Source: Streptomyces sp. CB02366
GTDB lineage: Bacteria > Actinomycetota > Actinomycetes > Streptomycetales > Streptomycetaceae
Direction of reading: 5' to 3'
Assembly: GCF_001905905.1 (NCBI RefSeq)
Contig: NZ_LIVT01000003.1
Span: 186,001-250,000 of the forward strand
DNA: 64,000 bases
The notes under the pieces are model-generated. The model made no database searches. It saw nothing but the letters and a program-made list of their open reading frames with translations, and was not told the DNA's origin. The position numbers and the translations under genes were made by a program. Shown in pieces: positions 46,579-55,962 of the stretch. Each line of letters begins with the position of its first letter. Positions within the stretch are counted from its first letter, which is position 1.

Positions 46579-47001
46579 ATGGACACGCGAAGGATCGTCG
46601 CGCTGCTGGTCGAGGAAGCTGAGCAGCTGATCCAGGACCAGGTGTGGAAGCTTGAGCCGGGCGACCGTGCACTCGCCCTTGAGACCGCGACCGGCCTGCG
46701 CGACGCGATCCGTCCGGCGGACGCCCAGGAGGCGCTGCCGCAGGTCGACCGGCTCGCACACCTGCGGGAAACACTCGCCGTCCTGGCCATCGCCCTCGCA
46801 CGTACTCACGGCCGCATGGCCTGGTTCCTCTCCGGCGTCCTCCACGCGCTCGAACCGGTCCTGCGCTGGCGCGCCCTGCCTGCTGACGGTGGCGGAACCT
46901 TCGGCACCGTCCTTCCGACTCCTGAGGAATATGTGGAGGCGGAGGATGCCGTCCGCCGACTCCAGGACGCCCTTGCGAAGATCGCCACCGAGCCCCGCTG
47001 A
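46579..47001 (+). CDS. Conserved-looking hypothetical protein
   Basis: A 140-residue, mostly helical and acidic/basic mixed protein with a possible amphipathic N-terminus (RRIVALLVEEAEQLIQDQ) and a hydrophobic stretch HGRMAWFLSGVLHALEP near residue 80. Codon use is typical of the host. I do not recognise a family. It sits between the PP2C phosphatase and the STAS gene and might be a component of the same regulatory group, but no functional motif supports that. ATG 46579 is chosen for the adjacent -10-like hexamer. Confidence 0.65.
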   Translation: MDTRRIVALLVEEAEQLIQDQVWKLEPGDRALALETATGLRDAIRPADAQEALPQVDRLAHLRETLAVLAIALARTHGRMAWFLSGVLHALEPVLRWRALPADGGGTFGTVLPTPEEYVEAEDAVRRLQDALAKIATEPR

Positions 47002-47363
47002 CCCGGCGCCCGCTCCGGGACCGGGCTGCGCTGAACTCTCCGCACCGAACAGTCCCCTCCGCGAGGGGGCCTGCACAGCGCGCGGGACGCCGCCACCGGC
47101 CGGAGGCGTCCCGGGCGACGTCGAGGCTGACTTCCACCACCAGCCCGGGTTCCACCGGCGTCACGTCCAGCTGTGGCATTTTCGGGATCCGCGGTCCCCG
47201 AGCGCTTTTCCCGAGCGCTTTTCCCGACCGCCGTCGAACGTTGCCGGCTCCCACTCCCAGGACCCGGCGTTCCGCCGCCTGGATACACTGCCCCGTCGGG
47301 TGGGACTTTCCCTCCGCCCGCGCCGGGACGGCGGCAGGCGGCTTGATGTGAAGGAGTCCGAGC
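47002..47363. other. Spacer with an ATP-dependent DNA ligase relic and a 13-bp repeat
   Basis: This 362-base gap holds a minus-strand gene remnant (47075-47179) and the tandem repeat CGAGCGCTTTTCC at 47199-47211 and 47212-47224. AAGGAG at 47351-47356 belongs to the STAS gene start. No intact gene is supported. Confidence 0.5.
47075..47179 (-). pseudogene. Relic of a DNA ligase C-terminus
   Basis: Minus-strand codons from 47179 to 47075 read VTPVEPGLVVEVSLDVARD then ASGRWRRPAR. This closely resembles the C-terminal core of actinobacterial ATP-dependent DNA ligases as I remember it (VEPxLVVEV followed by GRWRHPxR). Nothing upstream in this frame shows the adenylation domain, and the sequence is only about 35 residues. 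It is best read as a decayed remnant left by a rearrangement. Similarity is from memory and needs a search. Confidence 0.4.
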
Positions 47364-47713
47364 GTGGATGCCCCACATGCGGTGGGTGGGCCCCGGCCGG
47401 TGCCCGGAAGGGCCGCGTTGGAGGTGAGCCCGTTGTCCGGTCGTGCCGGGATACGTGCCCGCGGTGAGATCAGCGCCCTCACTCGCCCGTCCTGGGAGCA
47501 GGCCCTGTCCGAGCTGGCCCGGCGGCACGCGGGGGTGTCGTACGTGGAGCTGTCGGATGTGGCCTTCGTCGACATGGCCGGGGTGACCGCGCTGGCGGTC
47601 ACCGCCGTGAACCTGCCCGACGGTAAGGTTGTGGTCGAGAATCCCCCGCCGCAGCTGCCGCGGGTTTTGGAGATGTTCTGGCCGGGCCTGGACCGGATTG
47701 AGGTGGCTCTGTG

Positions 47714-47714
<1 letters not shown>
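47364..47714 (+). CDS. STAS domain protein (anti-sigma factor antagonist)
   Basis: A 116-residue protein. The STAS core covers residues 25-115, with IRARGEISALTRPSWEQAL and the key helix segment YVELSDVAFVDMAGVTALA; the switch Ser is replaced by an Asp-Met-Ala stretch, although Thr in VTALAV could serve. GTG 47364 follows AAGGAG with seven bases spacing. The stop overlaps the start of the kinase gene (TGATG). STAS proteins release sigma factors by binding their kinase inhibitor; this one is probably the partner of the adjacent kinase. Confidence 0.82.
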
Positions 47715-49620
<1,906 letters not shown>

Positions 49621-49727
49621 AAGGTGAGCGCGGTTCTTGCGGGAGGTGTACGGCCGTAGCGGTCCCGGGCCCCGGCTCCACTCCTGTTCACACCGGCCCG
49701 TACGAACGCGGGGCGCCGCCGGGCCCC

Positions 49728-50189
49728 TCAGCGCGGCAGGTCAAGCTCCGCACGGACCGTCTTGCCGGGGTCGCGGTCCAGGACCTCCCAGCGGTCCGCC
49801 AGGGCCTCCACGATCAGCAGCCCGCGCCCGCTGTCGGCGCCGTCCTCCGGGGCCGGGATCGCCCCCGGGCCCGGAGGACGGCGTTCGCCCCGGGCGTCGG
49901 AGACCTCGATCCGCAGGAGGCCGGGGGTTTCCGGGTCTCCGGGCATGTAGGACAGCCGCAGCTCGAAGTTGCGACCGGGGACGCGGCCGTGGGTCACCGC
50001 GTTGGCCGCCAGCTCCCCGATGATCAGCGCCGCCGACTCCGAGGCGTCACCGAGGTAGGCGATGCCCCAGGTGTGCAGCTTGTGCAGACCGACGCGTCGA
50101 GCGAGCCGAGCGCCCTGCGGATTCGCCGGGTATTGATGATTGAACACACGTACGGTTACGGGGTACTGGGTCTTCACGGGTGCTTCCAT
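49728..50189 (-). CDS. ATP-binding protein (GHKL anti-sigma regulator type)
   Basis: A 153-residue single-domain HATPase_c protein. The N-box is LIIGELAANAVTHGRVPG near residue 57 and the G-box SGRGLLIVEALADRW near residue 122. There is no sensor domain. In Streptomyces such small ATPases lie beside WhiJ-type XRE regulators and DUF397 proteins, as here. It is divergent from the XRE gene across a 154-base region with two palindromes. The signal it relays is unknown. Confidence 0.87.
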   Translation of the reverse strand: MEAPVKTQYPVTVRVFNHQYPANPQGARLARRVGLHKLHTWGIAYLGDASESAALIIGELAANAVTHGRVPGRNFELRLSYMPGDPETPGLLRIEVSDARGERRPPGPGAIPAPEDGADSGRGLLIVEALADRWEVLDRDPGKTVRAELDLPR

Positions 50190-50233
50190 GCCCCCAGATT
50201 CCGGGCTTTCGACCTCTCCTCACCAGGTCAGCA

Positions 50234-50260
50234 ACCCGTACGCTGCGTCAGCGTACGGGT
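50234..50260. promoter_or_regulatory. 27-bp perfect palindrome in the WhiJ-type divergent promoter
   Basis: Arms ACCCGTACGCTG (50234-50245) and CAGCGTACGGGT (50249-50260) are perfect complements around a three-base centre. The element is centred midway between the ATPase and XRE starts and is the most regular operator-like sequence in the window. It is probably bound by the adjacent XRE regulator, which is an inference. Confidence 0.65.
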
Positions 50261-50275
50261 GCGAAGGGTAGACGG

Positions 50276-50293
50276 TACGGATCACGGTCCGTA
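50276..50293. promoter_or_regulatory. Second palindrome, 15 bp from the first
   Basis: TACGGA and TCCGTA form 6-bp arms around a six-base spacer. The shared TACGG core with the larger palindrome suggests a second, weaker binding site for the same regulator, closer to the XRE gene. Confidence 0.45.
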
Positions 50294-50343
50294 AGCATGG
50301 GCGGGTTGCTCACCGGCACCAGGACACGGGGAGGTGGCCGTCC

Positions 50344-51231
50344 ATGACGCACGGCACCGACGGCATCGGCACCATCGCACAGGGCCCCTCGGGGGGCGGC
50401 GGCGCACGCGGACGCGCCGGCTCCGAGCCCGAACCGCAGTACAGCCTGAAGATGTTCGGGGAGGTGGTCAAGACCTTCCGCAAGCGGGCCCGGCTGACGC
50501 AGGAGCAGTTCGCGCCGCTCGTCCGGTACTCGGTGGAGACCATCGCCTCCATCGAGCAGGGCCGCCGCTTCCCGCCCCCGGACTTCGCGGAGCGCGCGGA
50601 AGCGGTGCTCGACGCGTTCGGCGTGATCGAGGCCGCGGCCAAGCATCTGACGCGGCAGAAGGGGCTGGCGAGCTGGTTCCATCAGTGGGCGAACCTGGAA
50701 CTGTCGGCGCTGAGCCTGCACACGTACGAGTGCCGGATGATCCCGGGGCTGTTGCAGACGCCCGCGTACGCGCGGACGCTGTTCACCGACCAGTTGCCGC
50801 CGCTCACCGACGAGCAGATCGAGGTCCAGCTGGCGGCACGGCAGGAGCGCCAGCAACTCCTGCGGAACCGTCCGAACACCGCGTTCAGCTTCATCCTCGA
50901 AGAGCACCTGTTCCTACGGAACCTGGGAGGCGACGAGGTCACCAGGGAGTTGCTCGACCACATCCTCGACCTGTCCGAGCTGCGTAACGTCACCATCCAG
51001 GTCATGGAGGTGGTACGCCCTCACCACTCCGGGCTGGGCGGCCCCATGCAACTGCTGGAGACCCCGCAACACCAGTGGTTCGGCTACCTGGAGGGGCAGA
51101 AGTACGGCCAGCTCGTCACCGACCCCAAAGCGATCAGCACGTACCAGATGCGGTGTGCCAGTATGCGTTCACAGGCTCGTACAGCAGAGGACTCCAGGAG
51201 CCTGATGCAGCGGATGCGAGGAGCAACATGA
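50344..51231 (+). CDS. XRE family regulator with DUF5753 domain (WhiJ-like)
   Basis: A 295-residue DNA-binding protein. A Gly/Arg-rich 30-residue leader precedes a helix-turn-helix at residues 38-95 (FGEVVKTFRKRARLTQEQFA, then SVETIASIEQGRRFPP). DUF5753, at residues 110-285, carries LHTYECRMIPGLLQTPAYAR and other conserved segments. It is coupled to the downstream DUF397 gene by an ATGA overlap. WhiJ-like regulators influence development and antibiotic production together with their DUF397 partner. It is probably autoregulated via the palindromes upstream. Confidence 0.88.
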   Translation: MTHGTDGIGTIAQGPSGGGGARGRAGSEPEPQYSLKMFGEVVKTFRKRARLTQEQFAPLVRYSVETIASIEQGRRFPPPDFAERAEAVLDAFGVIEAAAKHLTRQKGLASWFHQWANLELSALSLHTYECRMIPGLLQTPAYARTLFTDQLPPLTDEQIEVQLAARQERQQLLRNRPNTAFSFILEEHLFLRNLGGDEVTRELLDHILDLSELRNVTIQVMEVVRPHHSGLGGPMQLLETPQHQWFGYLEGQKYGQLVTDPKAISTYQMRCASMRSQARTAEDSRSLMQRMRGAT

Positions 51232-51539
51232 GCACCACACCCCTGGCCTGGTTCAAGAGCAGCTACAGCAGCGGCTCCGGCGACTCCTGCGTCGAGGTCG
51301 CACTGGAGTGGCGTAAATCGAGCTACAGCAGCGGCTCCTCCGGCGACTGCGTCGAGGTCGCCATGGACTGGCACAAGTCGAGCTATAGCAGCGGTGACGG
51401 CGACTCATGCGTCGAGGTCGCCGCCTGCCCCTTGACCGTCCACGTCCGGGACTCCAAGCTCGACGAGAGCCCCCAGCTCGCCCTCGCCCCGGCCTCCTGG
51501 ACCAGCTTCCTCGGGTACGCGGTCCAGGGCCGGGACTGA
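51228..51539 (+). CDS. DUF397 protein with three tandem DUF397 motifs
   Basis: A 103-residue protein. Residues 8-25, 28-45 and 48-65 repeat the DUF397 core, each starting with Trp and containing KSSYSSG and CVEVA, spaced exactly 20 residues apart. Typical DUF397 proteins are 60-90 residues with one core. The C-terminus (TVHVRDSKL and WTSFLGYAVQG) is the normal ending. The DNA repeats with a 60-base period. It overlaps the XRE gene and presumably works as its protein partner. Repeat number could tune partner binding, or may simply reflect slippage. Confidence 0.88.
   Translation: MSTTPLAWFKSSYSSGSGDSCVEVALEWRKSSYSSGSSGDCVEVAMDWHKSSYSSGDGDSCVEVAACPLTVHVRDSKLDESPQLALAPASWTSFLGYAVQGRD
51249..51425 (+). 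repeat. 60-bp tandem repeats inside the DUF397 gene
   Basis: Three consecutive units of about 60 bases, each containing an AGCTAYAGCAGCGGY-type stretch, encode the repeated KSSYSSG...CVEVA motifs. Copies are similar but not identical at the DNA level. Confidence 0.8.
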
Positions 51540-51579
51540 GCGAGAGCCAGGCGGGCGAGCGGGCCGACCGGCGGTTCCC

Positions 51580-52167
51580 CTACGAGGCCACGGCCGCGAA
51601 GACGCCCCGCGCGGCCGTTCCGTCCGGCCAGGTCCACCCGGCGACCAGGTGTGCCGGCGGGTGCTGCCCGGCCTCGACCTCGGCCTCGCCCGCCGTCAGG
51701 ACCCGGTTGACGCGGACGTCGAACCCGTCGTCGGGGCCGGTCCCCCGTACCGTCACGGACGGATCGGGGGTGTCGCTCTCGCTCTGGTGCTGCGGTTCCG
51801 CCCGACCGCGCAGCAGCGCGCCCAACTGGGCCTGCACCACCGGGTCGTGGGTTCCGTCGTAGATCCAGCGGGTGCCGAGGACCCCGTGTTCCGAGGTGCC
51901 GAGCAGCGCCTCTTCGGGCGCGTCCTCCAGCGCCGCGCCGCGATAGCTCAGCGGCACCAGGTACGCCACCGGCTCCTTTGCCGCGCTGTCCACCACGACC
52001 ATGAACTCGATGCCGACCTCGCCCTCGGGGTCGTCCAGCCGGAACCCGCCGGCGTTCGTCAGATCGGGTGTTCCCGACCCGCCCGCGTACCACTTCTGCC
52101 GCGGCAGCCAGTCGGTGATCAACTCCAGTTTGCCGGGCGACAGGGTGGTGCGGTGCACGGTGGCCAC
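51580..52167 (-). CDS. Maltokinase N-terminal cap-like domain protein
   Basis: A 195-residue protein. ITDWLPRQKWYAGGSGTPDL near residue 18 and VPLSYRGAALEDAPEEAL near residue 72 resemble the N-terminal cap of maltokinase and trehalose-synthase-fused Mak. The kinase domain is entirely absent, so it cannot phosphorylate maltose itself. GTG 52167 follows GAGGGAG with six bases spacing. It may be a regulatory fragment that binds a sugar or another enzyme. It has no operon partner and is far from the tre genes. Confidence 0.75.
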   Translation of the reverse strand: MATVHRTTLSPGKLELITDWLPRQKWYAGGSGTPDLTNAGGFRLDDPEGEVGIEFMVVVDSAAKEPVAYLVPLSYRGAALEDAPEEALLGTSEHGVLGTRWIYDGTHDPVVQAQLGALLRGRAEPQHQSESDTPDPSVTVRGTGPDDGFDVRVNRVLTAGEAEVEAGQHPPAHLVAGWTWPDGTAARGVFAAVAS

Positions 52168-52456
52168 GGAAGCTCCCTCATGAGTCGGTCTGCGGTCGGT
52201 CCGCCCCGCCCTCCGGCCGGTCGGGCCGCGGCGGGACGGGACGCCACCGAACCTACCGTGACCGGCCGGAACACGGGGAGGGGCGGTGCCCCGGCCGAAC
52301 CGTCCGGGCGGTGGCGGCGCCCAGGGTGCGGGCCCGTGCCGTCCGTCGCGCTCGCGGTCGGGCACGTGCGGGCCGGACCGGTACCGTAAGGGGGATACCG
52401 GTACGACTCGTGAGCCTCCCGACGGGCTGCGTGACCCAGGAGGAGAGCCCACCACC

Positions 52457-52915
52457 ATGACGACCAACCGTGGACGCAAGGACGTCATTCGCGACCGGAT
52501 GGCCGCCACCGGCGAGTCGTACAACGTCGCCGCCCGCAACCTCAAGGCCATGAAGGACACCGCCGCCACCCGGGACGCCGTCCTGGTGCAGCGGTGGACG
52601 CCCGCCGACTCCTTCGACGTGCCCTGCCCCTGCGGCGGGACGTGCGAGCCGGGTGAGACCTGCGACCACTGCCACGCCCGCCACCGGCACGTGAAGCGCT
52701 ACCCCGGCTCCACCACCGACGTCGAGACCTGGGCCGACCGCTACGAGTGCACCGGCTGCTCCTCCTCGTACACCCTGACCGTCCACCTCGCCGGGCGCCC
52801 CTGGGGCGTCGCGGAGACGGTCGTCCAGGGCGGATCGGGCGAGGAGGTCGTCCAGGCGACGGTCTTCCCCGGCGTGATCCACCCGCTGCTGCGCCCGGAG
52901 ACGGACGCGGGCTGA
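52457..52915 (+). CDS. Hypothetical protein with cysteine/histidine cluster
   Basis: A 152-residue protein. The basic N-terminus RKDVIRDRMAATGESYNVAA resembles short DNA-associated sequences found in some actinobacterial regulators. The central part has a Cys/His-rich cluster (CPCGGTCEPGETCDHCHARH) and a later CTGC, consistent with zinc binding. The C-terminal third looks like a beta-rich domain. Family not recognised. AGGAG lies at 52439 or thereabouts. It is divergent from the maltokinase-cap gene. Confidence 0.65.
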   Translation: MTTNRGRKDVIRDRMAATGESYNVAARNLKAMKDTAATRDAVLVQRWTPADSFDVPCPCGGTCEPGETCDHCHARHRHVKRYPGSTTDVETWADRYECTGCSSSYTLTVHLAGRPWGVAETVVQGGSGEEVVQATVFPGVIHPLLRPETDAG

Positions 52916-52955
52916 GGCGGGGCGGGGGCACCCGACGGGCACCCGGGCCCCACGC

Positions 52956-53360
52956 TCACACGGGTACGACGTGCACGTCCTGGGGTCGTAGAACCGCCAG
53001 ATACGCCAGCAGGTCGTCCGGATCACCGGTGAAGATCACCGCACTGCCGTGCCGGGCGGCGGCCAGGGCGACCCAGGCGTCCACGGCATCCGGCCTCTTC
53101 TTCACCGGCAGCGCCGCCTGCCCGAGCATCGTCCCGACACGTCGCCAGTCGGTGAGGTCCGGACCGGTCGCACAGGCCGGACAAGCCGGGTGGCCCGCCT
53201 TCGTCTCCCTCATCGGCGGCTCGAACGACCGGGCCTGCGGAACCACGCAATCCTTCAGCACGCCGGCCAATGCGTGGACCAGCGACGGACGGGGGCGCCA
53301 GACCTGAGCCAGGACGGGCCCGAGCACCAGCGCACGGTGCGCGGTCGTACGCGTTCCCTA
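52956..53360 (-). pseudogene. PIN-domain (VapC-like) gene, 5'-truncated
   Basis: Minus-strand frame with LVLGPVLAQVWRPRPSLVHA near the upstream end and DAVDAWVALAAARHGSAVIF then TGDPDDLLAYLAVL near the stop resembles the C-terminal two thirds of actinobacterial PIN-domain toxins. The first strand with the initial catalytic Asp is missing: upstream in the same frame is a TAG at 53358-53360, and codons just before it do not resemble a PIN start. No antitoxin is adjacent. It may be a decayed toxin; a 123-residue product from GTG 53327 is possible but would lack the first active-site Asp. Confidence 0.55.
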
Positions 53361-53416
53361 GCGGGGCGGCACGGTCCGTCCGACCGCGCCGCCCCGGTCG
53401 CCCGGCCTCAGCCCTC

Positions 53417-53444
53417 GTCAGGCGTCAGGCGTCAGGCGTCAGGT
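53417..53444. repeat. Four tandem copies of GTCAGGC at the 3' end of msrB
   Basis: The 7-bp unit GTCAGGC is repeated four times (last copy GTCAGGT) and contains the msrB stop codon (TGA on the minus strand at 53425-53427). Gain or loss of a copy would change the reading frame at the C-terminus, so the locus could vary between strains. Only the last three MsrB residues are affected. Confidence 0.75.
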
Positions 53445-53829
53445 TCAGCGAGATCGAGTTGATGCAGTAGCGCTGGTCCGTCGGGGTCGGGTAGCCCTCG
53501 CCCTGGAAGACGTGGCCCAGGTGCGAACCGCAGCGGGCGCAGCGCACCTCGGTGCGGACCATGCCGTGGCTGCGGTCCTCGATCAGCTCGACCGCGTCGG
53601 TGTCCTTCGGGTCGTAGAAGGACGGCCAGCCGCAGTGCGACTCGAACTTGGTGTCGGAGCGGAACAGCTCCGCCCCGCAGGCCCGGCAGGAGTAGACGCC
53701 CGCCGTCTTGGTGTCGGTGTACTCACCGCGGAAGGCGGGCTCGGTGCCGGCCTGGCGCAGCACCGCGTACTCGGCGGGGGTCAGCTCTTCCCGCCACTGC
53801 TCGTCCGGCTTCTCGACGTCGTACGGCAC
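53425..53829 (-). CDS. msrB: Peptide-methionine (R)-S-oxide reductase
   Basis: A 134-residue repair enzyme that reduces methionine-R-sulfoxide in proteins. Zinc ligands CRAC and CARC and the catalytic Cys in RYCINS are present. The SHCGWPSFYDP motif binds substrate. It lies 50 bases downstream of murC and is probably the last gene of that minus-strand unit. Its C-terminus lies on the 7-bp repeat. Confidence 0.95.
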   Translation of the reverse strand: MPYDVEKPDEQWREELTPAEYAVLRQAGTEPAFRGEYTDTKTAGVYSCRACGAELFRSDTKFESHCGWPSFYDPKDTDAVELIEDRSHGMVRTEVRCARCGSHLGHVFQGEGYPTPTDQRYCINSISLNLTPDA

Positions 53830-53879
53830 GGCTCGCTCCTCAGCTCGACAGGTGGTCGCCCGGTCCGGTCGCCCCTCGG

Positions 53880-55280
53880 CTACCGGCCGCTCGACAGGTG
53901 GTCCAGGATGCGCGGGCCGAGGTCGGTGACGTCGCCCGCTCCCATGGTGAGAACGAGATCGCCGGGCTTCGCCATTCCCGCGACCACCGCGGGGACCTCC
54001 GCCTGGTCGTGGACGGCGGTGACCTCGGCCCCGGCCGCCTTCGCCGCGTCGATGATCAGGGCGCTGGTGATGCCGGGGATCGGGTCCTCGCGGGCCGGGT
54101 AGATGTCCAGGACCACGGAGGCGTCGGCCAGGGCGAGGGCCTGGCCCATCTCGGCGCCCAGCTCCTGGGTGCGGGAGAACAGGTGCGGCTGGAAGACGAC
54201 CAGGATGCGGGCGTCGGCCGCCGCGCCGCGCATGGCCTCCAGGTCGGCGGTCATCTCGGTCGGGTGGTGCGCGTAGGAGTCGACGACCTGCACGCCCGCC
54301 GCCTCGCCCTTGAGCTGGAGGCGGCGCTTGACCCCGGTGTAGCTGCCGAGTGCGGAGGCGAGGTTGTGCGCCGGGATGCCGAGGGCGACCCCGGCCGCGA
54401 GCGCGGCGACCGCGTTGTGGGCGTAGTGGCTGCCGGGGACGGAGACGGTGAAGGTGAGGAACTTACCCCTGAGCAGGACCGTGACCTCGCTGGTCAGACC
54501 GCGCGGGGTGACCTTGTGGACCCGTACGTCGGCGTCCTCGGCGGAGCCGTAGGTGACGACCTCGAGGTCGGAGAGGTCGCGGACCCGGCGGGTCAGCTCG
54601 ACCGCGCCGGGCTGGTCGGCGGAGACCACCAGGGTGCCGCCGGGGACGACCTTGCCGACGAAGGTCTCGAAGGAGTCGTAGATCTCGTCCATCGACGCGT
54701 AGTTCGCGTGGTGGTCCAGCTCGACGTTGAGGACGATCGCGACCTGGGGGTCGTACTTCTGGAAGCTGCGGTCGCTCTCGTCCGCCTCCGCGACGAAGAT
54801 GTCCCCCTCGCCGTGCGTGGCGTTGGTGCCGGGGCCCTCCAGGTCTCCGCCGATGGCGTACGAGGGGGCCAGACCCAGCGAGGAGAGGGCGACGGCCAGC
54901 ATCGAGGTGGTGGTCGTCTTGCCGTGGGTGCCGGCCACCGCGATGGCGCGGAGCCCGTTCATCAGGGAGGCCAGCGCGTCGGAGCGGTGGACGACCGGGA
55001 CGCCCAGCTCGTTCGCCCGCAGCAGCTCCGGGTTGTCGGCGCGGATGGCGCTGGAGACGACCACGCAGGACGCGTCGTCGGCCAGGTGGTCCGCCGCGTG
55101 CCCGATGTGCACGGTCGCCCCCAGTGCCCGCAGGGACTCGGCGGTGGCGGACTCCTTGGCGTCGCTGCCCGCCACCTTCGCGCCGCGCTGGGCGAGGATC
55201 TTGGCGATGCCCGACATTCCGGCGCCGCCGATGCCGATGAAGTGCGGTCGTTCCATGGCGGCGGGAATGCCGGGTGCCAT
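53880..55280 (-). CDS. murC: UDP-N-acetylmuramate--L-alanine ligase
   Basis: A 466-residue Mur ligase that adds the first amino acid to UDP-MurNAc in peptidoglycan synthesis. The N-terminal UDP-binding motif FIGIGGAGMSGIA lies near residue 15, the ATP motif GTHGKTTTTSML near residue 115, and later ADESDRSF and AHHPTEM match MurC rather than MurD/E/F. In Streptomyces murC lies outside the division-wall cluster, consistent with the present context. AGGAG is well spaced from ATG 55280. It follows the Usp-like gene by 66 bases and precedes msrB. Confidence 0.95.
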   Translation of the reverse strand: MAPGIPAAMERPHFIGIGGAGMSGIAKILAQRGAKVAGSDAKESATAESLRALGATVHIGHAADHLADDASCVVVSSAIRADNPELLRANELGVPVVHRSDALASLMNGLRAIAVAGTHGKTTTTSMLAVALSSLGLAPSYAIGGDLEGPGTNATHGEGDIFVAEADESDRSFQKYDPQVAIVLNVELDHHANYASMDEIYDSFETFVGKVVPGGTLVVSADQPGAVELTRRVRDLSDLEVVTYGSAEDADVRVHKVTPRGLTSEVTVLLRGKFLTFTVSVPGSHYAHNAVAALAAGVALGIPAHNLASALGSYTGVKRRLQLKGEAAGVQVVDSYAHHPTEMTADLEAMRGAAADARILVVFQPHLFSRTQELGAEMGQALALADASVVLDIYPAREDPIPGITSALIIDAAKAAGAEVTAVHDQAEVPAVVAGMAKPGDLVLTMGAGDVTDLGPRILDHLSSGR

Positions 55281-55346
55281 CTGTGCTCCTGCGGGTTTCG
55301 AGTTCCTGGGCCGCGGACCGGTGCCACTCCGGACCGCGGGTCCAGC

Positions 55347-55817
55347 CTATTCGCTGTGCGCGAAGAGCTTGAGCACCGGGACGCCGACCTTGTGGCGGGC
55401 CCGGGAGGCCCAGTCGCGGTGGAAGAACTCCTCCACGTAGTGCGGGGCGGTCAGGACGATCACCTCGTCGGCGCCCGCGTCCTCGACGACGGTCTTCAGT
55501 TTGTCCAGGGGGTGCTCCTCGATCACCTGTCCGACCGCCTCGGCGCCTGCCTGGCGCAGGGCACGCAGGGAGTACTCCAGCCCGATCTCGGCGGGCTCGC
55601 GGGCCTCGCCGCCCTCCGGCTCCTCCCCCTCGCGCACCGCGTCCTTCAGCTCCCCCATCGCCACGTCGTCGATCGCGCGCAGCAGAACATCGGCCTGGTC
55701 GCCGCGCGGCTGCAACAGGACGACGAACGAGATCCGCTCCTCGCCGTGGAGCGTGGTGACGAAGTCCACGTCCTCGGGAGTGAGCGGCTTCTCGATCATC
55801 AAAACGCTTGTGAACAC
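55347..55817 (-). CDS. Small conserved protein often labelled indole-3-glycerol phosphate synthase
   Basis: A 156-residue alpha/beta protein conserved next to murC in Streptomyces. It contains ISFVVLLQPRGDQADVLLRA near residue 30 and a C-terminal ADEVIVLTAPHYVEEFFHRD and KVGVPVLKLFAHSE. It is far too short and lacks the barrel motifs of TrpC, so the common TrpC label is misleading; a universal-stress-like or adenine-alpha-hydrolase fold is more likely. GTG 55817 is chosen (GGAAGG upstream); ATG 55799 is an alternative. Confidence 0.82.
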   Translation of the reverse strand: MFTSVLMIEKPLTPEDVDFVTTLHGEERISFVVLLQPRGDQADVLLRAIDDVAMGELKDAVREGEEPEGGEAREPAEIGLEYSLRALRQAGAEAVGQVIEEHPLDKLKTVVEDAGADEVIVLTAPHYVEEFFHRDWASRARHKVGVPVLKLFAHSE

Positions 55818-55962
55818 GACAGGCGCCCTTCCGGTTCTTCGTCTCGTCCCCGGCGCTCTCGGCCGTGGACGGTCGTTTGCTGAAACCATCCTTCCCCGTG
55901 GTCCCACGGGGACTGCAGGGGTAAGTGTGCCCATCCGGGGCTAAGCGGAACGGCAAATTCCG

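Noticed and set aside
55347..55817. Naming the small protein TrpC
   Set aside because: It is half the length of indole-3-glycerol phosphate synthase and has none of its barrel motifs; the label is probably an inherited annotation error.
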